NCBI GenBank assembly: GCA_023662705.1 | Contig: JAMPIM010000010.1 | Location: forward strand, 1-50,026 | DNA length: 50,026 nucleotides | Direction: 5' to 3' | DNA from: Candidatus Gastranaerophilales bacterium | Lineage (GTDB): Bacteria > Cyanobacteriota > Vampirovibrionia > Gastranaerophilales > Gastranaerophilaceae | Part shown: positions 1 to 7,464 of the stretch, in pieces | Layout of the letters: each line of letters opens with the position of its first letter | Numbering within the stretch: position 1 is the first letter of the stretch | Translations under genes and position numbers: made by a program | Notes under the pieces: model-generated | What the model was told of the DNA's origin: nothing | Database searches by the model: none | What the model saw: only the letters and a program-made list of their open reading frames with translations

Positions 1-170
1 AGTTTTTCGTGAGTTTCAGAAATAACTACATCTCCGAAAATCTTACGTTTTCTAGATTCTGACTTGTGTTGAAGCAAGTGGCCAATACCTGCATGTCTTC
101 TTGTGATTTTACCTGTGCCAGTAACTTTGTATCTCTTAGCTGCTGCACGGTGGGTTTTCATTTTTGGCAT
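1..170 (-). CDS. rpmI: Ribosomal protein bL35, C-terminal end lost at window edge
   Basis: The protein starts MPKMKTHRAAAKRYKVTG, the highly conserved N-terminus of ribosomal protein bL35 of the 50S subunit, followed by a basic stretch rich in Lys, Arg and His as expected for an rRNA-binding protein. The ATG at 168-170 is chosen because it lies a short distance after a good AGGAGA ribosome binding site and matches the family start. Fifty-six codons are visible; the family is about 65 residues, so only the last few residues are missing. In most bacteria rplT follows rpmI, so rplT is expected just outside the window; that is inference. Confidence 0.95.
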   Translation of the reverse strand, partial: MPKMKTHRAAAKRYKVTGTGKITRRHAGIGHLLQHKSESRKRKIFGDVVISETHEK

Positions 171-266
171 TTTCTGTCTCCTTTTTATAGGTCTGTAACT
201 AAAAACCGAGCAAGGCATACCATAGCACTATACTTCGGCTATGCATGAATAGTATGATAAAAAAGT

Positions 267-295
267 TTGGGTGTCAAGAATGTTTAAGATATAAT
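267..295 (+). promoter_or_regulatory. Promoter of prmA, giving a leaderless mRNA
   Basis: TTGGGT at 267-272 and a consensus TATAAT at 290-295 are separated by 17 bases. The -10 box ends six bases before the ATG at 302, so the expected transcription start falls on the first base of the start codon. No Shine-Dalgarno sequence is possible in such a transcript. Confidence 0.65.
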
Positions 296-301
296 AAGCT
301 T

Positions 302-1192
302 ATGAACAATTATTTTGAACTAAAAATTTCTATTAATCCCGAAATCGAAGAAATTATTTCCGATATTTTCTTCTCAAATTTCGACTGTGAAGGCGTAATC
401 TTAGCGGAAGAAGCTTACAAAGACCTGGAGATGACTTCGACAACACGCGGAACACTAAAAGTATTTTTGACTTCATTCCCGCAAAATTTAAAAGAGATTC
501 TTCATACAGAACGCGAAATGCTTAAATCACGCGGGCTGACTGATGAAGAACTCGGAAGCTGGGAAATAACCTTAGATGAGAAAGAAAATCAAGACTGGTC
601 AAAAAAATGGAAAGAAAAATGGACTGTTACACACGTAACTGATAGAATTGCAGTTGTTCCAAGCTGGCTTGAATACACTCCTCTGGAAAACGAAATCACA
701 ATTACTCTTGACCCCGGCTGTGCATTCGGAACAGGAACACATCAGACAACCCAGCTTTGTATGAAAGCTATTGAGAAATATCTTCAAAACGGAGATACAA
801 TGGCTGATATCGGAACCGGCTCTGGAATTCTTGCGATTTGCGCTAAAAAATTCGGCGCTTCAACCGTTTACGGCTGTGACAACGACGAAACAGTAATTGA
901 TGTTTGTATTGAAAACGCAAATATTAATAATGTTGAAGCAAAATTTGAACTCAAAACAGCAGATAAATTAACCGAAAAATATGATTTTATCTGCGCAAAT
1001 ATTCTACACAATGTTCTTGCGGAAATAATGGGCGATCTAAAGAACTTAATGAAACCAAACGCAAAACTTGCGCTAAGCGGTATTCTTGATGAAAAGAAAC
1101 CTGTTGTTTTAGAAGCAATCGAAAAACATAATCTCAAGATTATAGAAACAATTTACCAAGACCAATGGGTCGCATTTGTAGTAGAAAAATAG
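302..1192 (+). CDS. prmA: Ribosomal protein L11 methyltransferase
   Basis: PrmA trimethylates ribosomal protein uL11 using S-adenosylmethionine. The 296-residue protein has the family layout: an N-terminal substrate-recognition domain, then a Rossmann methyltransferase domain. The family signature DPGCAFGTGTHQTT lies near residues 137-150, SAM motif I DIGTGSGIL near residue 168, and the catalytic-loop equivalent ANILHNVL near residue 232. An in-frame ATG exists at 245, but the start at 302 is preferred because a consensus promoter occupies 267-295 and because the family begins near the FELKISINPE stretch. The gene stands alone between rpmI and a terminator that it shares with the convergent ftsZ. 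Function is confident; the leaderless start is inferred. Confidence 0.95.
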   Translation: MNNYFELKISINPEIEEIISDIFFSNFDCEGVILAEEAYKDLEMTSTTRGTLKVFLTSFPQNLKEILHTEREMLKSRGLTDEELGSWEITLDEKENQDWSKKWKEKWTVTHVTDRIAVVPSWLEYTPLENEITITLDPGCAFGTGTHQTTQLCMKAIEKYLQNGDTMADIGTGSGILAICAKKFGASTVYGCDNDETVIDVCIENANINNVEAKFELKTADKLTEKYDFICANILHNVLAEIMGDLKNLMKPNAKLALSGILDEKKPVVLEAIEKHNLKIIETIYQDQWVAFVVEK

Positions 1193-1195
1193 GAC

Positions 1196-1224
1196 AAAAA
1201 AAAGAGGCTTTCGCCTCTTTTTTT
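1196..1224. terminator. Bidirectional terminator between prmA and ftsZ
   Basis: The stem AGAGGC/GCCTCT with a four-base loop is flanked by an A-run on the left and a T-run on the right, so it can end transcription from both convergent genes. Confidence 0.85.
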
Positions 1225-1225
1225 A

Positions 1226-2401
1226 TTATTTTCTTAAGAAATCAGGAATCTGAATTTCTGAGAAATTAGTCATTGTAGGTGCTTTTGGAGCAGCTGTATT
1301 ATTAAACGCTCCGCTGAAGAATTCAGCTGCACTTATTGAACGACTTTCAACTTTTTCTTCGATAGGCATTTGTGAACGAAGTTCAAATCCTGTAGCAATA
1401 ACAGTAATCTGGATTTCGCCTTGGATATTATCATCAACCACCGCACCAATGATAACTCTTGCATCATCAAGAACAGCGTCATTAATGATATTAGTAGCAT
1501 CAGTAACTTCGTGCAATGTCATATCAGGGCCGCCTGTAATATTAACGATAACGCCGCTTGCACCATTGATAGAAGTTTCAAGAAGTTGCGAGTTAATAGC
1601 AATCTTAGCTGCTTCAACAGCTCTGCCTTCACCTGTACCTCTACCGATACCCATCAATGCTGAACCTGAAGCCTGCATTACACTCTTAACGTCAGCAAAG
1701 TCAACGTTGATCAAGCCAGGAATTGTGATGATATCAGAAATACCTTGAACACCTCTTAGAAGAACTTCATCAACAACGATGAATGATTCTTGAAGAGATA
1801 CTCTTCTGTCTACAACGTCCAATAATTTATCATTAGGAATAACGATAAGAGCGTCAACAGATTCTCTAAGTTTTTCTAAACCTTGTTGAGCTTGATTAGC
1901 TCTGCGTTTTCCTTCAAAAGAGAAAGGTTTTGTAACAACACCGATAGTAAGGATACCTAAATCCTTAGCAATCTTAGCAACGATAGGAGCTGCACCTGTA
2001 CCGGTTCCGCCGCCCATACCTGCTGTTACAAACACCATATCAGCGCCTTCGATAGCCTGAGTGATTTCCTGTTGTGCTTCTTCAGCAGCTTTTTCACCAA
2101 CTTGAGGCTCTCCGCCGGCACCAAGTCCGTTTGTTAATTTTGAACCAAGTTGAATTTTGTTTTTACAGCTTGCATAGTTTAAAACTTGCAAATCTGTATT
2201 CATCAACCAGAATTCAACGCCGGTCAAACCGGATTTAATCATTCTGTTTACAGCGTTTCCGCCGCCGCCGCCAACACCGATAACCTTGATTTTAGCAGGG
2301 CTGATACCAGGTGCTGGTTGAGTAAAATTATCAGATGATTGCATGCTTTCAGATGCATTGTCATCTCTTCTTCCAAAAATATCCGGTCCTAAATTGTCCA
2401 C
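1226..2401 (-). CDS. ftsZ: Cell division GTPase FtsZ
   Basis: FtsZ polymerises into the cytokinetic Z-ring at midcell. The tubulin signature GGGTGTGAAPIVAK lies near residue 130, an early GVGGGGGNAVNRM nucleotide-binding loop near residue 42, and the T7-loop region NVDFADVKSVM follows near residue 230. A poorly conserved linker leads to the C-terminal peptide IQIPDFLRK, the conserved site that binds FtsA, SepF or ZipA-type partners. The start codon is GTG (2399-2401), preceded by AGAGG in the leader; no ATG lies in a suitable position. At 391 residues it has the usual length. No other division gene (ftsA, ftsQ) is adjacent, so ftsZ is separated from the dcw cluster here. Confidence 0.98.
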   Translation of the reverse strand: MDNLGPDIFGRRDDNASESMQSSDNFTQPAPGISPAKIKVIGVGGGGGNAVNRMIKSGLTGVEFWLMNTDLQVLNYASCKNKIQLGSKLTNGLGAGGEPQVGEKAAEEAQQEITQAIEGADMVFVTAGMGGGTGTGAAPIVAKIAKDLGILTIGVVTKPFSFEGKRRANQAQQGLEKLRESVDALIVIPNDKLLDVVDRRVSLQESFIVVDEVLLRGVQGISDIITIPGLINVDFADVKSVMQASGSALMGIGRGTGEGRAVEAAKIAINSQLLETSINGASGVIVNITGGPDMTLHEVTDATNIINDAVLDDARVIIGAVVDDNIQGEIQITVIATGFELRSQMPIEEKVESRSISAAEFFSGAFNNTAAPKAPTMTNFSEIQIPDFLRK

Positions 2402-2505
2402 AATTTTTCCTCTTTTTTATTTAACTATACTTTTAACAACATAATAACATACTATTTTAAATAGGGAAAATTGTAAAGTTTTTTGGAATATTTTAGGGAA
2501 TAAAG

Positions 2506-3255
2506 TTAATATAAATTTACATGAGAGTTCAAATAAGCTGACCTCAATCCTTCAAGGGTTAAATCGGGATTAATAACATCAAATTTACGTGTCATATATT
2601 CGGCTATCAATGAACACTGACCGCCTGTTGCAATTATTGCAGCACACCCGCCCAACTCATCTTCACACTGTTTTATAAGCCCTTCGACAGCACAGGCAGT
2701 ACCCCTAATTACACCTGATAAAATTGCATTCTCAGTATTATTACCGACAGCAGATTCACTCTCCCCCGCCGGAACAAGAGGAAGTTTCGATGTATATTGA
2801 TTTAGAGCCCGCAATTGAAGATTCAGCCCGGGCATAATTACTCCGCCTAAAAATTCTTTGTCTTTTGAAACAATATCAAAAGTTATCGCAGTCCCAACAT
2901 CAACCACAATTGCAGGAAGTTTATAATTTCGCGCAGCGCAGGCATTAACCAATCTATCAGCTCCGATTTTATTCGGTTCTTCTAAGACAATTTTTAAATC
3001 CGTATTGTCTACAGAAAACAAAAATGAATCCACACCAAAAGTCATATCACAAGCTGATTTAACAACCTGTGTCAATTCCTGCACAACAGATACTATAGCA
3101 CAAGAATCTATACGATAATTTTTAAGCAAGGAATCCAATACTGAATTGTAATCCACATTTATATCAGAATTTATCCGAAAAGTTTCTACAAGACAGTCTT
3201 TATCAAAAACCCCGAGAGTTATATTCGTATTCCCGATATCAACCGCCAGAAGCAT
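2506..3255 (-). CDS. coaX: Type III pantothenate kinase
   Basis: CoaX phosphorylates pantothenate, the first step of coenzyme A synthesis. The 249-residue protein begins with the ASKHA phosphate loop DIGNTN at residues 5-10, has the family GADR motif (NKIGADRLVN) near residue 97 and a second phosphate loop VDVGTAITFD near residue 118, and a TGGQ adenosine-site motif near residue 210. Length and motif order are typical. It is the downstream gene of a leftward operon: the WYL regulator gene ends only three bases upstream. Linkage of CoaX to the regulators may be simple co-transcription. Confidence 0.95.
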   Translation of the reverse strand: MLLAVDIGNTNITLGVFDKDCLVETFRINSDINVDYNSVLDSLLKNYRIDSCAIVSVVQELTQVVKSACDMTFGVDSFLFSVDNTDLKIVLEEPNKIGADRLVNACAARNYKLPAIVVDVGTAITFDIVSKDKEFLGGVIMPGLNLQLRALNQYTSKLPLVPAGESESAVGNNTENAILSGVIRGTACAVEGLIKQCEDELGGCAAIIATGGQCSLIAEYMTRKFDVINPDLTLEGLRSAYLNSHVNLY

Positions 3256-3258
3256 TTA

Positions 3259-4131
3259 TTATACTCCGTAATTTTTCAACATTTTATCAAGTAAATTCTT
3301 CATCTCTTCACGATAATGAATCGGGAAAAGAATTTCACAGCTGCTGTCATATCTCAAAAGTCGGGCAAACAAAGCTTCCTTATCTTCACCTTTGTTAGAC
3401 ACAACAAGGCTTTCAGGAGTTGAATCAGGCATAACCTGTTCATTTTCTCTTAATGTATAACTGCCTGCCAATTTACCCTTAAGCCTGAAAATCACTTCTT
3501 GCTGTGAAGTATTTTCAGTAGGAATAAATCTTCTGTCCATAATTTCCAAACCGGAAATTCTTTCTGCTGAAATCATTTTTTCCTTGCCGTCATGAATCAC
3601 ATGAAAACAAGTTTTACCCTTTTTCAAAACGATTCCTAAAGGAATACATTCAAAAACAGCCTTAGCACGGAACAACAAATTAATTTTTCTTCTCTCAGCA
3701 ATAGCACGGTCAAATAATTCATAAGCTTTCTGTTGTGTTCTCGGCTCAACTCTGATTATTTGTTTGTTTGAATATTTGCTTAATTTTTCAAGAAAAGCTT
3801 CAAAAATCTCATCAGCCTTAACTGACATTGTATTCTTAACAACATTGCGCAAATCTTCAATTAAATTCAATTCTTTTGCTGTCAAATCCATTCCAAACGG
3901 AACGCTTGAAACAAAATACTTATTATGAATCTTAGGAATCTCCATACCACAGAATCTGCAAGTATTAATATACTTGCTCACAACACTGTTATTAAAAACA
4001 GGCTCTTTTTCTTGTGAATTCAGTTTCTGAATGAGCTCTGTCATTGTATAATTATCTTCTAATAATAGCTTCAAGGTTTTCAAAACCTGCATTGAAGATT
4101 GATTTCTTTTAACAGCTTCCTTAGTTCCCAT
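3259..4131 (-). CDS. WYL-domain protein, second of a PafBC-like pair
   Basis: A 290-residue cytoplasmic protein with an N-terminal winged-helix-like region (residues about 10-90, including a Cys-x2-Cys pair in NTCRFCGMEI), a long helical linker and a divergent WYL domain (near residues 150-200) followed by a WCX-type C-terminal region. WYL domains sense nucleic acid or other ligands in transcriptional regulators such as PafB/PafC. The classical W-Y-L triplet is not conserved. It overlaps the upstream WYL gene by 11 bases and precedes coaX by three, so all three are probably one transcript and translationally coupled. The regulatory target cannot be read from the sequence. Confidence 0.75.
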   Translation of the reverse strand: MGTKEAVKRNQSSMQVLKTLKLLLEDNYTMTELIQKLNSQEKEPVFNNSVVSKYINTCRFCGMEIPKIHNKYFVSSVPFGMDLTAKELNLIEDLRNVVKNTMSVKADEIFEAFLEKLSKYSNKQIIRVEPRTQQKAYELFDRAIAERRKINLLFRAKAVFECIPLGIVLKKGKTCFHVIHDGKEKMISAERISGLEIMDRRFIPTENTSQQEVIFRLKGKLAGSYTLRENEQVMPDSTPESLVVSNKGEDKEALFARLLRYDSSCEILFPIHYREEMKNLLDKMLKNYGV

Positions 4132-5050
4132 AAGATTCTCTCATTTCTTTTAATTTAGTAATAATCGTATTTTTGAATTCCTGAGGCTCTGTAACAACAC
4201 ATTTTGAACCAAATGAAAGAATTCTTTGCACCGCAATAAAATTATTATGATAATTACCTTCAACCACAAAAGTATTCCCGTTATTTTCAAGAATAACTTC
4301 GCCTTCCTGCAACTCGGAAACACTTGAAGAATTTAATACAAAACGAACTTTTACAGTACTTGGCTCGAAATTTGCTTTTTCAAGTTTTCTGGCAAGAACA
4401 GATTTAATCTTATTCACAAGAAGAGTTACAGATTCTTTCTTTTCCAAATCATAACCATATAAATAAATTTTATCACTTTGGAATACAAGCTTCTGAGCAA
4501 CAATTTCCTTGTTATCTTCAGCGGAAGATGACGCCTTCTTATATAATAAACTCAATGTTCTGCCTTGAGCACAATCTAACAATAAATCTTTTAATAATTG
4601 AACATCATATCGTTTCAATACGGAAATGCCAAGCAAAGCTTCTTTCATTTCTTCATCATAAACCCTTGATGCGATTTTCTTAAACAAATCATCGTATTCA
4701 AGAATACCCGCTAAATCAATACGTGTTTTTGCCTGATTATAAGCTTTTTTCAAAATATTAAGCTCTTCTTCCTGAATTTTGAATGAGAAAGGATGCTTGC
4801 CCAAAACATATTTGAACCCTGTTTTTGCAGATGCTCTTGATATTTCACAACCCATAACTTTAAGAGTATTCAAATCTATTCTCAAAATATCATCAGAATT
4901 TTCATCTTCCATAATTTTAAGCTCAATAAAAGCTTTTCTGATTTCTTCAAGCGAACGCGGCTGCGCAATTAAAAGCCCTATTAAAACTATTCCGCGAGCA
5001 CCTGTTAGAGAAATCTGATTCAATTCAGTTGTTTCGTCAAGTTTAAACAC
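4121..5050 (-). CDS. WYL-domain protein, first of a PafBC-like pair
   Basis: A 309-residue protein of the same architecture as its downstream neighbour: an N-terminal helical/HTH-like region, a WYL core near residues 160-215 containing KIYLYGYDLEKKE, and a C-terminal WCX-like domain with beta strands (KVRFVLNSSS, NTFVVEGNYHNN). The start is GTG at 5048-5050 after a strong AGGGGG site. Tandem, overlapping WYL genes recall actinobacterial pafB and pafC, whose products work as one complex in a RecA-independent DNA damage response. That comparison is an inference from architecture only. Confidence 0.75.
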   Translation of the reverse strand: MFKLDETTELNQISLTGARGIVLIGLLIAQPRSLEEIRKAFIELKIMEDENSDDILRIDLNTLKVMGCEISRASAKTGFKYVLGKHPFSFKIQEEELNILKKAYNQAKTRIDLAGILEYDDLFKKIASRVYDEEMKEALLGISVLKRYDVQLLKDLLLDCAQGRTLSLLYKKASSSAEDNKEIVAQKLVFQSDKIYLYGYDLEKKESVTLLVNKIKSVLARKLEKANFEPSTVKVRFVLNSSSVSELQEGEVILENNGNTFVVEGNYHNNFIAVQRILSFGSKCVVTEPQEFKNTIITKLKEMRESYGN

Positions 5051-5073
5051 AATATCCCCCTATTCATAGATAA

Positions 5074-5646
5074 TTATTTGCATAAATTGACTAAATAATC
5101 AATAGTTTTCTCACAATAATACTTATCAACAGCGCTGAAAGGCAGGACATCTCCGCCAAATTGTTTCCTAATATCCGCGACTACCTTTTGCACCTTGCCG
5201 CGCGGTACATAATCAATTTTAGTAACTATTGTAAAAATAGGCAGATTGTAAGCTTCAACCCACTCTCTCATCTGAAAATCGTTTTTTTGGATATCATGAC
5301 GGGCATCTATAAACTGAATCAGCGACTTAATCTGTTTTCTATTGAGCAAATACTCTTCCAAATAAGTCTGCCACTTAGCCTGAGCTTCTTTAGAAACCTT
5401 TGCATAGCCATACCCCGGCAAATCCGCAATCATAAACTCATCCGAAAAATTAAAGAAATTAATCAATCTTGTTTTCCCCGGTGTATTAGAAGTCTTTGCA
5501 ATCTTTTTATTATTAGCTAACGCATTAATAAAAGAAGACTTGCCGACATTAGAACGACCTAATAACGGGAATTCGGGAAACGGAAAATCAGGACACTGCG
5601 AAAGTTTTTCCGCACTTATTATAAAATTAGCATTTAGATGTTTCAT
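5074..5646 (-). CDS. engB: Ribosome biogenesis GTPase YsxC/EngB
   Basis: An Era-like GTPase needed for late 50S assembly. All G motifs are present: G1 GRSNVGKSS near residues 31-39, G2 Thr in TSNTPGKT, G3 DLPGYG near residue 75, G4 TKIDYV near residue 142 and G5 SAVD near 173. The 190-residue length matches the family, with no extra domains. Its start overlaps the end of the upstream 82-residue ORF by 20 bases, and 24 bases separate it from the WYL pair, so it belongs to the same leftward operon. Confidence 0.95.
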   Translation of the reverse strand: MKHLNANFIISAEKLSQCPDFPFPEFPLLGRSNVGKSSFINALANNKKIAKTSNTPGKTRLINFFNFSDEFMIADLPGYGYAKVSKEAQAKWQTYLEEYLLNRKQIKSLIQFIDARHDIQKNDFQMREWVEAYNLPIFTIVTKIDYVPRGKVQKVVADIRKQFGGDVLPFSAVDKYYCEKTIDYLVNLCK

Positions 5647-5875
5647 GTTCCGCTTCTTTCTGTTCTTGTCGGTGTTTAACCAGTGATAACAAATTATAAA
5701 GTTTTTCGTTATTTACAACCGTAATCTGGGTTTTTCCACTCAGCATTGAAACATCAACCGACGGTTTATTCGCAAAAATATTCCCCGTCTGAACACTAAC
5801 AATTTGTATTATGTTGGATTTCAGTACGCTTAAAGGTTCTTTTAAAAATGTTTCAAATGTCTTAAAAATATTCAT
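5627..5875 (-). CDS. Small protein of unknown function at head of the engB operon
   Basis: An 82-residue ORF ending in a charged segment rich in Glu, Lys and His. I do not recognise a family. It is kept because it fills the space upstream of engB, overlaps engB by 20 bases as translationally coupled genes do, and leaves a compact divergent promoter region shared with the xerC-like gene. It lacks a membrane segment or signal peptide. The start region has no good Shine-Dalgarno sequence, so the exact start is uncertain. Confidence 0.5.
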   Translation of the reverse strand: MNIFKTFETFLKEPLSVLKSNIIQIVSVQTGNIFANKPSVDVSMLSGKTQITVVNNEKLYNLLSLVKHRQEQKEAEHETSKC

Positions 5876-5899
5876 ACTTTATAAAAAATATTGTATAAT
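5871..5899 (+). promoter_or_regulatory. Promoter of the Xer recombinase gene
   Basis: TTCATA at 5871-5876 is separated by 17 bases from a consensus TATAAT at 5894-5899. The transcript should begin near 5905, at or a few bases before the start codons at 5904 and 5913, again giving no room for a ribosome binding site. Confidence 0.6.
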
Positions 5900-5903
5900 A
5901 AAC

Positions 5904-6821
5904 ATGATAAATATGGATACGAGAGAAAAAGAATTTATAGAAGGATTTAAAACTTATCTGAGTGTGGAAAAAAATTTTTCCGAACACACTCTTAGTGCTT
6001 ACTGCTCCGATGTAGTAAGCTACATACTCTGGCTCGACGGAATGAGCTGTACGGATGTTGATTTTAACAAACTGAGAGAATATCTGCATTTTATCCAGAG
6101 ATTTGATTACAAAAAAACAACAATAGCACGCAAAACAGCCTCAATAAGAACATTCTATAAATATCTTTTCAGGGAAAGATTCATCGACACTAATCCCGCT
6201 GTTTCACTTGCAGCACCCAAAAGACCAAAATCACTTCCCAAATTCTTAACAACGGAAGAAGTGGAACAAATCCTTAATAATGTGAAAATTGATACTCCCG
6301 CAGGATTCAGAAACAAAGTTATATTAGAACTGTTATGGGCAACAGGAATGCGTGTTTCGGAACTCAGCAACCTGAATTTCGGCGACTTGAACATTGAAGA
6401 AAATGAAATAAAAGTATTCGGTAAAGGCGCAAAAGAAAGAATTGTACTGATTTCCGACAGAGCTAAAAACTACTTAATCCAATATATAAATACCGCGCGT
6501 AACCTAATCGCACCCGAATACAACACGGGAGAAATCAACGAAAATACTCCGCTTTTCATCAACAGCACAGGTTTCAGACTCCAAAACAAAACCATAAGAA
6601 AAGCAATAAATGATGTGGTAGAAAAAATCGAACTTCCGAAAAAAGTCACCCCGCACGTTTTCAGACACAGTTTTGCAACCCGCCTGATAGAGAACGGCGC
6701 AGACTTGAGAGTAGTACAAGAACTCCTTGGACACGCAGGAATCTCTAACACACAAATCTACACCCACATCTCCATGAAACACATGCAAGAAGTTTACACC
6801 TCCGCGCACCCGCACGGTTGA
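5904..6821 (+). CDS. xerC: Xer-type tyrosine recombinase
   Basis: A site-specific recombinase of about 305 residues with an N-terminal SAM-like core-binding domain (FIEGFKTYLSVEKNFSEHTL, residues about 9-28) and a C-terminal catalytic domain. Catalytic residues are visible: Arg in ATGMRVSELSNL, Lys in the FGKGAKER hairpin, HVFRHSFATRL (His-x2-Arg), His in LLGHAGIS and the nucleophile Tyr in TQIYTHIS. Size and motifs fit XerC/XerD, which resolve chromosome dimers at dif; C versus D cannot be decided here. Starts at 5904 or 5913 are both possible; both lie just downstream of the -10 box. The TGA stop overlaps the -35 box of the antisense RNA promoter. Confidence 0.9.
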   Translation: MINMDTREKEFIEGFKTYLSVEKNFSEHTLSAYCSDVVSYILWLDGMSCTDVDFNKLREYLHFIQRFDYKKTTIARKTASIRTFYKYLFRERFIDTNPAVSLAAPKRPKSLPKFLTTEEVEQILNNVKIDTPAGFRNKVILELLWATGMRVSELSNLNFGDLNIEENEIKVFGKGAKERIVLISDRAKNYLIQYINTARNLIAPEYNTGEINENTPLFINSTGFRLQNKTIRKAINDVVEKIELPKKVTPHVFRHSFATRLIENGADLRVVQELLGHAGISNTQIYTHISMKHMQEVYTSAHPHG

Positions 6822-6846
6822 CAAAATTAAGAAAATCGTAAATAAT
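6818..6846 (+). promoter_or_regulatory. Strong promoter of a candidate antisense RNA
   Basis: A perfect TTGACA at 6818-6823, a 17-base spacer and AATAAT at 6841-6846. The expected start is near 6853. There is no rightward ORF before the terminator at 6920-6959, so the promoter makes a short non-coding RNA. It is placed at the very end of the Xer recombinase gene. Confidence 0.7.
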
Positions 6847-6852
6847 GAACAT

Positions 6853-6959
6853 AGGGAAAGAACCCTAAGAAGGGCGAATCTCTTAAGGTTCTTCTTAACT
6901 TCCCTATTTGTTGAATTTGAGCGCTATGACTATCATTAAGATAAGCATTAGCGCTTTTT
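6853..6959 (+). ncRNA. Candidate antisense RNA (antitoxin) to the 24-codon peptide gene
   Basis: About 107 nt between a near-consensus promoter and a U-run terminator. It would fold into a 5' hairpin (TAGGGAA 6852-6858 with TTCCCTA 6900-6906; AAGAACC 6858-6864 with GGTTCTT 6887-6893) and a terminator hairpin (AGCGCTA 6920-6926 with TAGCGCT 6949-6955, then TTTTT). It is fully complementary to the last 17 codons of the peptide gene on the other strand and to its 3' untranslated hairpin. That is the layout of type I antitoxin RNAs such as RatA or SR4. Existence is inferred from sequence signals only. Confidence 0.55.
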
Positions 6960-6978
6960 CAGTAATACTGAATTCCAA
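6904..6978 (-). CDS. 24-residue hydrophobic peptide, candidate type I toxin
   Basis: A TTG start at 6976-6978 follows an exceptionally strong Shine-Dalgarno sequence, AAAGGAGGTGAT, by about eight bases. The peptide has an acidic/polar N-terminus (MEFSITEK), one predicted membrane segment ALMLILMIVIAL and a basic tail KFNK, then TAG. This resembles small membrane toxins (Fst, TxpA or holin-like types), although no family assignment is claimed. The leader can fold so that CTTTC and CCGT (7035-7026 on the minus strand) pair with ACGG and GAAAG next to the SD, masking it, as in known type I toxin mRNAs. It lies downstream of an AbrB-like gene and opposite the antisense RNA. Confidence 0.55.
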   Translation of the reverse strand: MEFSITEKALMLILMIVIALKFNK

Positions 6979-7048
6979 CTTTATCACCTCCTTTCTTACC
7001 GTTCAATTTCTCTTAACTGCATGTGACGGCGAAAGAGAGAGAGGAAGC

Positions 7049-7366
7049 TTACCCGTGTTTTTTAATTATCAAAATTGTGTCTTCAATCTCAAGGTCAACA
7101 CTATCAGTTTCAGGATTGATGTCCAAAAGCTCCAGAATCGAATTTGGCATATAAAATCCCCAACCTGTATTTTGTTTGCTGAAAGAACGAACTAGGTACT
7201 TTTCATAATCAGGATTATCTGGAAAAATTTCTTGAACATATAAAATCTTATTTTTAATCTTAAATTGAACTTTTGACAACTCAGGATTTACACCCAAAAG
7301 CTTAATTATTGTTTTGGGAATGCTTAATAACCATCCATTACCTCTTATTGTCAATCTTTTAATCAT
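7049..7366 (-). CDS. Tandem AbrB-like swapped-hairpin protein
   Basis: A 105-residue protein made of two copies of an AbrB/MazE-like domain: KRLTIRGNGWLLSIPKTII with LLGVNPELSKVQFKIKN, and again SFSKQNTGWGFYMPNSILE with LLDINPETDSVDLEIED. Each copy shows the family pattern of beta strand, I-P-K/N, helix, LLG/LLD, Asp/Glu-rich strands. Such proteins bind DNA as transition-state regulators or as antitoxins. An 8-bp inverted repeat TAACTATA-N9-TATAGTTA lies just upstream (7385-7409) and could be its operator. No toxin of MazF type is adjacent, but the hydrophobic peptide gene lies about 70 bases downstream on the same strand. Confidence 0.65.
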   Translation of the reverse strand: MIKRLTIRGNGWLLSIPKTIIKLLGVNPELSKVQFKIKNKILYVQEIFPDNPDYEKYLVRSFSKQNTGWGFYMPNSILELLDINPETDSVDLEIEDTILIIKKHG

Positions 7367-7384
7367 TTTATACCCATATTGATT

Positions 7385-7409
7385 TAACTATATAAGTATG
7401 GTATAGTTA
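7385..7409. promoter_or_regulatory. Inverted repeat between divergent genes, candidate operator
   Basis: TAACTATA, nine bases, TATAGTTA: a perfect 8-bp inverted repeat in the 98-bp gap between the AbrB-like gene and the NuoC-like gene. The position suits autoregulation by the AbrB-like protein. Confidence 0.45.
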
Positions 7410-7464
7410 TTTTTAAGCAATTTATATGCTACAATTATGCTATATTGATTCTTAGGAGTAGAAC

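Noticed and set aside
245..301. Upstream ATG start for prmA
   Set aside because: The promoter at 267-295 lies inside this extension and the family N-terminus begins at 302.
6908..7195. 95-codon plus-strand ORF across the peptide gene and AbrB-like gene
   Set aside because: It is antisense to two supported genes, begins inside the antisense RNA and has no ribosome binding site.
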